A stretch of 36,351 nt of DNA from Sandaracinaceae bacterium (GTDB lineage Bacteria; Myxococcota_A; Polyangia; Polyangiales; Sandaracinaceae), in NCBI GenBank assembly GCA_019694315.1, contig JAIBCE010000039.1, positions 1-36,351 on the forward strand, read 5' to 3'. Shown here piece after piece: positions 23,312 to 31,550 of this stretch. The first letter of the stretch is position 1. The number at the start of each line of letters is the position of its first letter. The position numbers and the translations under genes were made by a program. Below the pieces are notes generated by a model. It saw nothing but the letters and a program-made list of their open reading frames with translations, searched no databases and was not told the origin of the DNA.

Positions 23312-24592
23312 ATGACGACGTCGAGCGATCCCCCGCTGCGGCGACGGCTCGACGTCGTCCACAGCGCGCACCACCCACGCTACGTGGTGTGGGAGCTGAC
23401 CCTGCGCTGCGATCACGCGTGCACGCACTGCGGCTCTCGCGCGGGCGTCGCGCGCGAGGTGGAGCTCACCACCGCGCAGGCGCTCGAGGTCGTCGATCAG
23501 CTCGCCGCCATGGGCACGAAGGAGGTCGTGCTCATCGGCGGCGAGGCCTACCTGCACGAGGGCTTCTTCGACGTGATCCGGGCCCTCGCCGCGCGCGACA
23601 TGTCGCCGGTGATGACCACCGGCGGCCGCGCGATCGACCTCGCGCTCGCCACCAGGATGCGCGAGGCGGGCCTGCTCCGTTGCTCCGTGAGCCTCGACGG
23701 CCTCGAGCCCACGCACGACGCGATGCGCGCGCGCCGAGGGAGCTTCCGCGATGGGCTGCGCGCGCTCCGCGCGATCGCCGACGCGGGCATGACCGCGCAG
23801 GCGAACACCAACTTCAACCGCCTCAACGAGAAGGAGCTCGAGGCGCTCTACGAGCTCTTCCTCGCCGCGGGCGTCAAGGCCTGGCAGGTGCAGCTCACCT
23901 CACCGCTCGGACGCGCCGCCGATCGCCCCGACATGCTGCTCCAGCCCTGGGAGCTGCTCGAGCTCTTGCCGCGCATCGCGGAGATCAAGCGCCGCGGCCT
24001 CCGCGACGGCCTGCTCGTCATGCCCGGCAACAACCTCGGCTTCTTCGGCCCCGAGGAGGCCCTGCTCCGCTCACCCTTCGAGGGCGGCACCGATCACTTC
24101 CGGGGCTGCGTGGCGGGCCGCTACGTGATGGGCATCGAGTCCGACGGCGCGATCAAGGGCTGCCCCTCGCTCCAGACCGCGAGCTACGTGGGCGGCAACG
24201 TGCGCGAGCGGCCGCTCGCCGAGATCTGGTGCGACAGCAAGGAGCTCGCCGTCACGCGCGCGCGCACGGTCGACGAGCTCTGGGGCTTCTGCCGCGAGTG
24301 CCCCTACGCCGAGATCTGCATGGGCGGCTGCTCGTTCACGGCGCACGGCTTCTTCGGTCGCCTCGGCAACAACCCCTACTGTCACTTCCGCGCGATGGAG
24401 CACCGACGACGCGGCCTGCGCGAGCGGCTCGTCGCCACCGAGCCCGCCAGCGGCCTGCCCTTCGATCACGGCCTCTTCGAGATCGTCGTCGAGCCCTTCG
24501 ACGCGCCGCTGCCCGAGGTCGATCGCCGCCCCGAGTCCCTCGTGAAGATCGGCCGCAAGCCCACGCGCATGGATCCCGAGCGCGCGAGCTGA
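23312..24592 (+). CDS. Radical SAM/SPASM-domain enzyme (putative peptide or protein maturase)
   Basis: A 426-residue enzyme expected to cleave S-adenosylmethionine with a [4Fe-4S] cluster bound by Cys33, Cys37 and Cys40 (CDHACTHC), followed by the GGE-type SAM motif (LIGGEAYLH) and SLDG (SVSLDGLEPTHD). The C-terminal SPASM domain has the full seven-Cys pattern: Cys266, Cys284, Cys327, Cys330, Cys336, Cys340 and Cys357, which can hold two auxiliary clusters. SPASM enzymes typically modify ribosomally made peptides or protein side chains, although some act on other substrates. The closest candidate substrate is the MopE-like protein encoded 24 bp upstream. CGAGGAC before the ATG at 23312 is a good ribosome-binding site. 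A perfect hairpin begins inside the stop codon. The specific subfamily is not recognised. Confidence 0.92.
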   Translation: MTTSSDPPLRRRLDVVHSAHHPRYVVWELTLRCDHACTHCGSRAGVAREVELTTAQALEVVDQLAAMGTKEVVLIGGEAYLHEGFFDVIRALAARDMSPVMTTGGRAIDLALATRMREAGLLRCSVSLDGLEPTHDAMRARRGSFRDGLRALRAIADAGMTAQANTNFNRLNEKELEALYELFLAAGVKAWQVQLTSPLGRAADRPDMLLQPWELLELLPRIAEIKRRGLRDGLLVMPGNNLGFFGPEEALLRSPFEGGTDHFRGCVAGRYVMGIESDGAIKGCPSLQTASYVGGNVRERPLAEIWCDSKELAVTRARTVDELWGFCRECPYAEICMGGCSFTAHGFFGRLGNNPYCHFRAMEHRRRGLRERLVATEPASGLPFDHGLFEIVVEPFDAPLPEVDRRPESLVKIGRKPTRMDPERAS

Positions 24593-24613
24593 GACACCGT
24601 GAAACGGTGTCTC
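24591..24613 (+). terminator. Perfect 9-bp hairpin at the radical SAM stop codon
   Basis: GAGACACCG pairs with CGGTGTCTC around TGAAA, and the stem begins with the last two bases of the stop codon. No T-run follows. It could end or protect the two-gene transcript, or be half of an operator, since GTGAAAC recurs at 24599, 24619 and 24630. Confidence 0.4.
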
Positions 24614-24636
24614 ACGGTGTGAAACGCACGTGAAAC
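24599..24636 (+). promoter_or_regulatory. Three GTGAAAC direct repeats upstream of the haem lipoprotein gene
   Basis: GTGAAAC occurs at 24599-24605, 24619-24625 and 24630-24636, with ACGGTGT at 24604 and again at 24614. Start-to-start spacings are 20 and 11 nt, close to two turns and one turn of helix. It is a candidate operator in the 146-bp gap before the gene at 24739. Confidence 0.35.
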
Positions 24637-24660
24637 ATCCTGCCCCAGCCGGCCTCCTCG

Positions 24661-24677
24661 TGATTCGCCGTGAATCA
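24661..24677 (+). promoter_or_regulatory. Small dyad TGATTC-GCCGT-GAATCA
   Basis: A perfect 6-bp inverted repeat with a 5-nt spacer, A/T-rich against a GC-rich background, 62 nt before the ATG at 24739. It is a candidate binding site for a dimeric regulator; no regulator gene is adjacent. Confidence 0.35.
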
Positions 24678-24738
24678 GGGGTCGCGGGCCACTCGCGTCG
24701 TGAGCTGGCCGGGGCACAGCACCTGCTGTTCCACGGCC

Positions 24739-25377
24739 ATGCAACCTCATCGTCTCTTCGGCCTGCTCGCGCTCGTCGCCCTCGCGGGGTGCGGAGGGGA
24801 GGCGTCGAGCGAGCCCCCCGCCGAGCCGGTCGAGCCGGTCGCGTCTGCCTCGACGTCGGCATCGGCTCCGTCCACGGCCTCGACGAGCGCGGCGCCCGTG
24901 GAGGCCGAGTCGCTCGCGAGGGCCGAGGCGGCGGCCACGCAGCTCGGCACGACGTTGCGCGGGCGTCTGCTCGCGGCGATGGGTGAGGGCGGCCCGGCGC
25001 ACGCGGCGGAGGTCTGTGCCGGTGAGGCGGCGGCGCTCACGGAGCGCGTGCACACCGAGACGGGCGTGAGCGTGGGACGCGCCTCGCTGCGCCGTCGCGG
25101 TGCGTCCTCGAGCCCCGCGTGGGTGGACGCCTGGCTGGCGGCGCAGGGCGAGCGCGCCGCCGAGGGCGTCGAGGGCTTCGCGCGGCTGGAGGACGGCCAC
25201 GCGCGGGTGCTCCGACCGATCGTGATCGAGGCCCCGTGCCTGGCGTGCCACGGCGAGACGATCGCGCCCGAGGTCGCAGCGATCCTCGACGCGCGCTACC
25301 CGAGCGATCCTGCGCGCGGCTACCGCGTGGGAGATCTGCGAGGCGCGCTCTGGGCCGAGGTGGCGAGCACGCCGTGA
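24739..25377 (+). CDS. Lipoprotein with c-type haem motif, DUF3365/Tll0287-like
   Basis: A 212-residue lipoprotein: signal peptide MQPHRLFGLLALVALAGC with Cys18, then a Ser/Thr/Ala/Glu linker to about residue 55. The folded part resembles the DUF3365 (Tll0287-like) haem-sensor domain: an opening helix (LGTTLRGRLLAAMGEGGPAH), a CAGEAA segment, RVHTETGVSVGRASLRRR, and APCLACHGETI with CxxCH at residues 167-171 for covalent haem. The closing region DARYPSDPARGYRVGDLRG is also typical. Such domains bind haem c outside the cytoplasm and may sense redox state or gases; here there is no kinase or cyclase attached. The start codon has no clear ribosome-binding site. It follows the radical SAM gene in the same direction after a repeat-rich 146-bp gap. 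Confidence 0.85.
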   Translation: MQPHRLFGLLALVALAGCGGEASSEPPAEPVEPVASASTSASAPSTASTSAAPVEAESLARAEAAATQLGTTLRGRLLAAMGEGGPAHAAEVCAGEAAALTERVHTETGVSVGRASLRRRGASSSPAWVDAWLAAQGERAAEGVEGFARLEDGHARVLRPIVIEAPCLACHGETIAPEVAAILDARYPSDPARGYRVGDLRGALWAEVASTP

Positions 25378-25402
25378 GCCCTCGGCCGGTGAGCGCCCTT
25401 CG

Positions 25403-28294
25403 TCACCGCGCGAAGAAGTGGCTCGCGCTCTCTCGCTGGGCCTCGGCGCGGGCCGCGCAGAGCGTCACGCTCTCCACGGCGGCCTCGAGGTTGCGCGGAC
25501 CGCCGTTGGTGTCGCCCACACGCGGCGCGAAGAACGCGCGACCCGCCTCGGCGTGCGCGCGATCGCAGAAGCTCTGGAGCGCGTAGGGGAGGTAGCCCGC
25601 GTACTCGGGGCCGAAGAGGGCGCGCACCTCGTCGTAGTGCGCCTCGAGCCACGCGAGCGCGTGCTCGCGTCCGTGCGCGTCGCCGAATTGCGCCATGAGC
25701 GGGCGGAAGCGCTCGTTCATGCGGAGCTGCGGATCGAGCACGAGGGCGAGCGCCCGATCGCGGAGGGCGTCGTCGTCCACGTTCGAGAGGCCCGCGAGCA
25801 GGCGCTGACGCAAGACGCCGTCGGTCGTGCGCCCGAGCTCGGCGAGCATGCGATCGAAGAGCGCGGCGTCGCCCTCCTCGGCCGCCACGATCAGCGAGAC
25901 CTCGACGAGATCCGTCGGCACCGCGTCGAGGTGCAGCTGGTGATCGCCGCCCTGCCCGCGAACGACGGGGCCCTCGCCGAGGAACGCGAGGCCGCGGGCG
26001 CGCGCCTCGCGGCGCACGGCGGGATCGCGCGCGACCTGCGCCATGAACTGGAGGAGGCTCGCGCGGAGCGAGCGCGTCTCGGGCTCTTCGGTCGGCGTCT
26101 GTCCGCGCACCGCGCGCGGGCCCCAGCCGAGGCGGCGCAGCTGCGGCGCGTAGAGGCGCTGCGCGTGGCGCTCGAGGCCAGGGCGCGTCTCGTCGGTGAG
26201 GAGGTTGTCGTGCGCGAAGGTGTAGAGCTCCACCGGCGCGAGCGCGACGAAGCGCTCCTCGCTCGCGGCCATGGGCGAGAGCAGCGTCATCGCGTCGCCG
26301 AAGTCGATCGCGCCCGCGGCCACGCTCGCGCGCACGCTGTCGGCGAGGGCGATGAGGTCGCGCGTGCTCGCGCTGCCGCCGCGCGCGCCGTCCTGCCAGC
26401 CGCGTCCACGCGACGGTCCCAGGGCCGCGCGGAGCTGCGGCGCGAGGGCGGTCATCGAGGCCTCGCTCAGCGCGAAGCGGTAGTAGCTGCGGCCCTCGGG
26501 GTTGGGCCAGATCCACGCGGGGCACGTCGGCATCTCGAGCGTGCCCTCGCCGCCCGTGAGCAGCGTGCAGCTCTCCTGGACCACGCCGCCACGATCGGCG
26601 TGCGTCACGCACACCGGCACCGTCCACGTCGCGCTCGCGTCCGCGCTCGAGCCGAGCGGTCGGTAGCGCGACTGGCTCACGGCCACGCGCGCGTACGGGT
26701 GCCCCTCGTCTTCCCCGCACTCGATCGCGCCGAAGCTCACGAGCGGGATGCCGGCCTGCGTCGTGAAGCTCTCGAGGATCGGCGCCGCGTTGGGGTTGCG
26801 ACCCTCGGCGGTGAGCGCGGCCACGAGATCGGCGGTGGTCGCGTTGCCGCGCGCGTGGGTGCGGAGGTACTGGCGGATGCCCGCCTGGAACTGCTCGGGC
26901 CCCATGAAATGCGAGATCATCGCGAGCACGCTCGCGCCCTTGCTGTAGGTGATCCCGTCGAAGGCGTTCGAGATGTCGTCGCTCGAGACGATCGGCTGAC
27001 GGATCACGCGCGCGGACACGAGGCTGTCGGCGTCGAAGGCCTCGAGCTGCGTCGTGAGCTCGAGCGTCTCGGCATGGAATTGCGGGAAGGTCGCCTCCAC
27101 GATCGCCGTCTCCATCCACGTCGCGAAGGCCTCGTTGAGCCAGAGATCGTCCCACCACTGCATCGTGACGAGGTTGCCGAACCACTGGTGCGCGAGCTCG
27201 TGCGCCATGACGAACGCGAAGCCGCGCTGCTGCGCCACCGGCGGATCGTTCGAGAGCAGGAGCAGCTGATCACGGAAGGTGACGAGGCCTGCGTTCTCCA
27301 TCGCGCCTGCGGCGAAGTCGGGCACCGCGACGATGTCGAGCTTGTCGAACGGATAGGGGATCGCGAACCAGCGCTCGAGCGCCTCCACGATGCGCGGCGT
27401 GTGCTCCATCGCGAACGCCATCTCGGGCCCGCGCCCACGCGGCGCGATGCCGCGCAGCTGGAGGGGCGTCGTGCGCACGTCGTTGGGCGGGATCGTGGCC
27501 TCGACCACGTCGAAGGGGCCCACGGCGAACGCGACGAGGTACGTGGGCAGGGCCTCCGTCGTGGCGAAGCGCACACGCGTGAAGCCCTCTTGGCTTGCCT
27601 GCGCGGGGGAAGACTCCCCCTCGCGCTCCCCCGACGGTCTCGAACCGCCTTCGCGGTCCTCGACAGTCTCGAGCTCGCGACTGTTCGCGAGCGCACGCAG
27701 CCCCGGCGGCGTCGTGAGCGTGATGTCGAAGGGCACCTTGAAGCGCGGCTCGTCGAAGCAGGGGAACGCGCGTCGCGCCGAGAGCGCCTCGAATTGCGTG
27801 AAGGCGTAGTGATCGTCGCCGACGGCCACGTGGTAGAGGCCCTCGAGGGTCTGGTCGAAGCCGCGCGTGTACTCGAGGACGAGGTGCGCCGCGCCGGGGC
27901 CCACTGCACGCGGGAACACGACGCGGGCCATGCCCTCGCTCGTGTCCACCTCTTGCCAGCTGCCCACGGCCTCGCCGCTCGCGTCGGTGATCGCCACGCG
28001 CGAGACCGCGAGCTCGCGGCCGTGGATCCAGATCCGCGGGCTCGCCTCGGCGAGCGTCACGTCGATCTCGACGCGCCCCGAGAAGGTCTCGGCCGCGGGA
28101 TCGACGCGCAGCGAGAGCGCGTAGTGCGTGGGCGTCACGCCCTCGGGCAGCCGGAACGGCGCGGCCTCGTCGGGCACGCCGACCGCGGCCTCCGTGTCGT
28201 CGGGGCGAGGCCCGTGCTCCGGCATCACGGCTTGGGAGCCGGAGCCGCAGGCGGTGAGGACGAAGGCAGCGAGGATCGCGAGGCGCATGCGCAT
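25403..28294 (-). CDS. M1-family metalloaminopeptidase lipoprotein (PepN-like)
   Basis: A lipoprotein of about 963 residues (lipobox LTAC, Cys16), so unlike cytoplasmic PepN it should sit in the envelope or outer surface. It removes N-terminal amino acids using zinc. The N-terminal beta domain is followed by GAMEN (330-334, substrate N-terminus recognition), HELAH (365-369, two zinc His and the catalytic Glu366), and NEAFATW with the third zinc ligand Glu388. The long helical C-terminal domain is ERAP1-C-like. Residues around 215-240 contain an extra low-complexity insert (EDREGGSRPSGEREGESSPA). Three in-frame ATGs (28306, 28294, 28288) compete. 28294 was chosen because 28306 falls inside a TATGCC -10-like element and leaves an odd Cys in the n-region. 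It is divergent from the PL9-like gene. Confidence 0.93.
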   Translation of the reverse strand: MRMRLAILAAFVLTACGSGSQAVMPEHGPRPDDTEAAVGVPDEAAPFRLPEGVTPTHYALSLRVDPAAETFSGRVEIDVTLAEASPRIWIHGRELAVSRVAITDASGEAVGSWQEVDTSEGMARVVFPRAVGPGAAHLVLEYTRGFDQTLEGLYHVAVGDDHYAFTQFEALSARRAFPCFDEPRFKVPFDITLTTPPGLRALANSRELETVEDREGGSRPSGEREGESSPAQASQEGFTRVRFATTEALPTYLVAFAVGPFDVVEATIPPNDVRTTPLQLRGIAPRGRGPEMAFAMEHTPRIVEALERWFAIPYPFDKLDIVAVPDFAAGAMENAGLVTFRDQLLLLSNDPPVAQQRGFAFVMAHELAHQWFGNLVTMQWWDDLWLNEAFATWMETAIVEATFPQFHAETLELTTQLEAFDADSLVSARVIRQPIVSSDDISNAFDGITYSKGASVLAMISHFMGPEQFQAGIRQYLRTHARGNATTADLVAALTAEGRNPNAAPILESFTTQAGIPLVSFGAIECGEDEGHPYARVAVSQSRYRPLGSSADASATWTVPVCVTHADRGGVVQESCTLLTGGEGTLEMPTCPAWIWPNPEGRSYYRFALSEASMTALAPQLRAALGPSRGRGWQDGARGGSASTRDLIALADSVRASVAAGAIDFGDAMTLLSPMAASEERFVALAPVELYTFAHDNLLTDETRPGLERHAQRLYAPQLRRLGWGPRAVRGQTPTEEPETRSLRASLLQFMAQVARDPAVRREARARGLAFLGEGPVVRGQGGDHQLHLDAVPTDLVEVSLIVAAEEGDAALFDRMLAELGRTTDGVLRQRLLAGLSNVDDDALRDRALALVLDPQLRMNERFRPLMAQFGDAHGREHALAWLEAHYDEVRALFGPEYAGYLPYALQSFCDRAHAEAGRAFFAPRVGDTNGGPRNLEAAVESVTLCAARAEAQRESASHFFAR

Positions 28295-28412
28295 GCAGCG
28301 GGGCATAGAGCGGCGCGCGCGCGGTGTCGACCAGCCCGATAGTTGCGGCCAACGAGCGCCCGCGGCGTGACCCGGCGCCGGTCGTCGCGTTAGAGACGCG
28401 TGCGAGGTGCGC

Positions 28413-29846
28413 ATGAAGATCCGACAGGCGAGACGGCTCTTGGCCCTGGTGGCGGTGGCCTCGAGTGGGGCGTGCGGTGACGGCGGCGCGAACGACGCGG
28501 GCACACCTCTCGACGCGCCCGGCCTCGATGCGCCCGGCCTCGATGCGCCAGGCCTCGACGCGCCCGGCACCGACGCGGCCGTTCCGGACGCGTGGAGCGC
28601 CTCACCCGACACCGGCCTCGACCCGTGCCTCGGCGCCACCTGCTACTTCCTCGCGCCCGACGGCCACGACGACGGCGCCGGGACGATGGCCGATCCCTGG
28701 TTCTCGCTCGAGCGCGCGTGGGAGGTGGTCGGCCCAGGCGACATCGTCTACCTGCGTGGTGGCACCTACGACCTCCACACCAAGCCCGTGCTCGTCGGGC
28801 GCAGTGGCACGGCCGAGGCGCGCATCCACGTGTGGGCGTATCCGGGCGAGACGCCCATCCTCCGACCGGGCCCCGACTACGTGCTCGAGGAGTACGTGGG
28901 GATCTTCTTCACCGGCGACTACGTGCACTTCCGTGGGCTCGAGCTCACGGGCTTCCGCAACGTCGATCACTTCGTCGCCGCGGCGCTCCGTGCAGAGGCC
29001 TCGAGCCACAACGTGTTCGAGCGCCTGAACGTGCACCACAACGGCTCGGGCTTGCGGATCCAGGATGGCGATGGCGGCGGCCCCGCGTCGGACGACAACC
29101 TCGTGATCGACAGCGACTTCCACCACAACGAGGATCCGTTCACCGGCTACGGCAACGCCGACGGCCTCCAGATCGCCTACGTGAGCGCGGGCACCCACCA
29201 CGTCGTGCGCGGCTGCCGCGCGTGGGCGAACTCCGACGACGGCTTCGACTTCTTCGCGAACGAGGGGCACGTCCTCGTCGAGGACTCGTGGTCGTGGCGC
29301 AACGGTTGGATCCCCGACACCGAGACCGTCGGTGGCAACGGCGACGGCTTCAAGCTCGGCATCACGGGCGACCACCCCGACGAGCTCCTGCGCACGATCC
29401 GTCGATCGATCGCGTTCCACAATCGCCTGAGCGGCTTCCACTCCGAAGAGGGCAACGCGCGCATGGAGGTCTTCCACAGCGTCGCGTACGACAACGGCGA
29501 GAACGGCTTCCACTTCGACTACCTGAACCTCGCGCACCTGCTCCGGAACGACATCGCCCTCGACAACGGCTGGCACCCCTACTCGCTCGGCAGCGCCGGC
29601 GTCACCGATCACTGCGCCTACGGAGGCGGTGGCGAGGGCGGCAGCTGGGCGAACATCGTGAGCGCGGCCGACTTCGAGTCGCTCTCGCCCGCCGGGCTCG
29701 ACGGTCCCCGCGGAGCCGATGGCTCGCTGCCCACGATCCCGTTCCTGCGGCTCGCGGCGGGCTCGGATCTCATCGACGCCGGGGCCGATCTGGGCGATCC
29801 GTTCCTCGGCGGAGCGCCCGATCTCGGCCCCTTCGAGCGCGAGTGA
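28413..29846 (+). CDS. PL9-like right-handed beta-helix lipoprotein (putative polysaccharide lyase)
   Basis: A 477-residue lipoprotein (SSGAC, Cys21) with a repetitive Asp/Ala/Pro/Gly linker (about 33-65) and then a parallel beta-helix resembling family 9 polysaccharide lyases (pectate lyase Pel9A type). Key positions are kept: Asp250 (NADGLQ), Asp275-Asp276 and Asp279 in SDDGFDFF for calcium, and Lys314 in GNGDGFKLG as the catalytic base. The spacing between the Asp pair and the Lys is what is expected from Pel9A. Substrate breakdown by beta-elimination at the cell surface is likely; pectate or another uronic-acid polymer is possible. ATG 28413 has GAGG upstream; a GTG at 28407 is an alternative. 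Its stop codon abuts that of the convergent FG-GAP gene with no gap. Confidence 0.85.
   Translation: MKIRQARRLLALVAVASSGACGDGGANDAGTPLDAPGLDAPGLDAPGLDAPGTDAAVPDAWSASPDTGLDPCLGATCYFLAPDGHDDGAGTMADPWFSLERAWEVVGPGDIVYLRGGTYDLHTKPVLVGRSGTAEARIHVWAYPGETPILRPGPDYVLEEYVGIFFTGDYVHFRGLELTGFRNVDHFVAAALRAEASSHNVFERLNVHHNGSGLRIQDGDGGGPASDDNLVIDSDFHHNEDPFTGYGNADGLQIAYVSAGTHHVVRGCRAWANSDDGFDFFANEGHVLVEDSWSWRNGWIPDTETVGGNGDGFKLGITGDHPDELLRTIRRSIAFHNRLSGFHSEEGNARMEVFHSVAYDNGENGFHFDYLNLAHLLRNDIALDNGWHPYSLGSAGVTDHCAYGGGGEGGSWANIVSAADFESLSPAGLDGPRGADGSLPTIPFLRLAAGSDLIDAGADLGDPFLGGAPDLGPFERE
28509..28568 (+). repeat. Four 15-bp units encoding LDAPG
   Basis: In-frame 15-bp repeats, near-identical at DNA level (GAC/GAT and CCC/CCA are the only visible differences), in the linker after the lipid-bearing Cys. 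They make a flexible spacer between the membrane anchor and the beta-helix. Confidence 0.85.
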
Positions 29847-31550
29847 TCACCGAGCCACGTAGGCTGCGCCGCTCTCGGGCGCGCCCTCGTCACTCGGCGG
29901 ATCGATCAGCCTCCCCGCGCCGTCTTCCTGCGGTGCGCCCACGACGAGCACGCTCCCGTCGCGCGACAGGGCGATCGCTCCGAAGCGATCGTCGCTGCCG
30001 GCGTTCGAGGCCTTCACGAGCTGACGCGTCTGCCACCCGGCCGCCGTGCGCGCGTAGCTGAACACGGCCCCGCTGTAGGCCGCGCTGCCCATGGCGATGG
30101 TGCCGAGGCCCATGCCTCCGCTGCTCTCGAGAGGACAGCCGACGGCCAGCACGCCGCCGTTGCCAGCGAGCGCGACGGATCGCCCGAAGTTCAGGTCTTC
30201 GCTCGCGTGGAACGCCTTGAGGTAGGCCTCTTGCGACCAGGACGAGCCCAAGCGCCCGAACGCGTAGACGGCACCGGTGTCGAGCGCACCGTCGTCGTCG
30301 GCCCCACCCACACCGAGGCTCGATCCGTCCTCCAGCGTGGCGCCGACCACGAGCACGCCCGCGCCGTCGTCGAGCGCCACGGAGCTACCGAATGCGTCCC
30401 CGGCCCCCGTGTTCGACGCCTTGAGGTACCAGAGGAAGCTCCACGCCACACCGTGCTGGTAGAGATACACGGCGCCGCTGTCCGTCGCGGCCTCGTCCGA
30501 GGGCGGATCCACGCCGCGGCCGCCGCCGTCTTCGTTCGGCGCGCCCACAGCGAGCAGGTTGCCGTCCAGGCTCAGCGCGACCGAGGCGCCGAACCCATCG
30601 CCCGTGCTCGTGTTCGAGGCCTTGAGGAAGGCGTCGAACGCCCACCGGTCCGTGTGCCGGAACACGTAGACCGCGCCGCTGCCCGTCGCGAGCAGGTCGG
30701 GGCTGGGATCGACGCCGGTGCCGCTGCTGTCCTCGGTGATCGCACCGATCGCGAGCACGGCTCCATCACCGCTGAGATCGAGCGCGCCGCCGAACGCGAG
30801 ATCCGAGCCGGGGTTCGAGGGCTTGAGGCGCTCCGTGAAGCGCCAGCCACCCGCGTCTCGCTCGTACACGTAGACAGCCCCGCAGCCAGGCACGAGCTCG
30901 TTGCTCGCAGCATCGAGCAGCGCCGCGTTGCTGGCCTCACCCGGCGCCCCGACCGCGAGCATCGTCCCTGCGCTGTCGAAGGCCAGCGCGCTGCCGAAGC
31001 GATCGTTCGAGCCCGTGTCCGACGCCTTGAGGTAGGCGTCGAAGACCCATCCCCCGCCGGTCGATCGAAACACGTAGACCGCGCCGCTCTCGCTCGAGCC
31101 CTCGTCGACGGTGGGATCCACGCCCGTGCCGCTCCCGTCCTCGCCAGGAGCCCCGATCGCCATCATCGATCCGTCGGCGCTGATCGCCACCGCCGCACCG
31201 AACCCGTCGCCGACTCCCGTGTTCGATGCCTTCACGTAGTCGTCGAGGCGCGCCCAGAGCGCGGGAAGAACGCCCCCGTCCATCCCCGCGTCCGGGCTCG
31301 TCGGCGCGTCGAGCCCCGCATCCGATGAAGCGTCGAGCCCGGCGTCGAGCCCCGCATCCGATGAAGCGTCGAGCCCCGCATCCGATGAGGCGTCGAGCCT
31401 CGCATCCATCCCGTCGCTCGCGTCGCTCACGGTGCGCGCATCGAGCGCCGCGTCCACGTCCGACGGCGCGTAGCCGAGGCGACCACAGCCGATCGAGAGC
31501 CAGGTGAGCAGAGCGGTCCATCGAAGCGAGGGGCGCACCGCGCCCATCAT
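29847..31550 (-). CDS. FG-GAP repeat lipoprotein
   Basis: A 567-residue lipoprotein (LSIGC, Cys22) with a DA/SSDAG-rich linker (52-81) and then seven tandem units of about 65 residues. A typical unit starts LKASNTG.GD.FG, continues VALS.DG..LAVGAP.ED and ends SGAVYVF......W. These FG-GAP/integrin-alpha-N-like repeats form a beta-propeller and usually serve extracellular binding; many have Asp-rich loops for calcium, which are visible here. It has no catalytic motif. The start ATG 31550 overlaps the TGA of the upstream PL9-like gene (ATGA), so translation is coupled and the two products probably work at the same surface site. Its stop is adjacent to the stop of the first PL9-like gene. Confidence 0.85.
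   Translation of the reverse strand: MMGAVRPSLRWTALLTWLSIGCGRLGYAPSDVDAALDARTVSDASDGMDARLDASSDAGLDASSDAGLDAGLDASSDAGLDAPTSPDAGMDGGVLPALWARLDDYVKASNTGVGDGFGAAVAISADGSMMAIGAPGEDGSGTGVDPTVDEGSSESGAVYVFRSTGGGWVFDAYLKASDTGSNDRFGSALAFDSAGTMLAVGAPGEASNAALLDAASNELVPGCGAVYVYERDAGGWRFTERLKPSNPGSDLAFGGALDLSGDGAVLAIGAITEDSSGTGVDPSPDLLATGSGAVYVFRHTDRWAFDAFLKASNTSTGDGFGASVALSLDGNLLAVGAPNEDGGGRGVDPPSDEAATDSGAVYLYQHGVAWSFLWYLKASNTGAGDAFGSSVALDDGAGVLVVGATLEDGSSLGVGGADDDGALDTGAVYAFGRLGSSWSQEAYLKAFHASEDLNFGRSVALAGNGGVLAVGCPLESSGGMGLGTIAMGSAAYSGAVFSYARTAAGWQTRQLVKASNAGSDDRFGAIALSRDGSVLVVGAPQEDGAGRLIDPPSDEGAPESGAAYVAR
31308..31397 (-). repeat. Repetitive linker encoding LDASSDAG units
   Basis: Three copies of an LDASSDAG-encoding 24-bp unit, with a shorter LDAG spacer between the second and third, reuse near-identical codons. 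It is the post-lipid linker of the FG-GAP protein. Confidence 0.8.

Noticed and set aside
25418..28342. Long plus-strand frame opposite the M1 aminopeptidase
   Set aside because: It is a shadow frame: no motif, and the peptidase frame contains GAMEN and HELAH.
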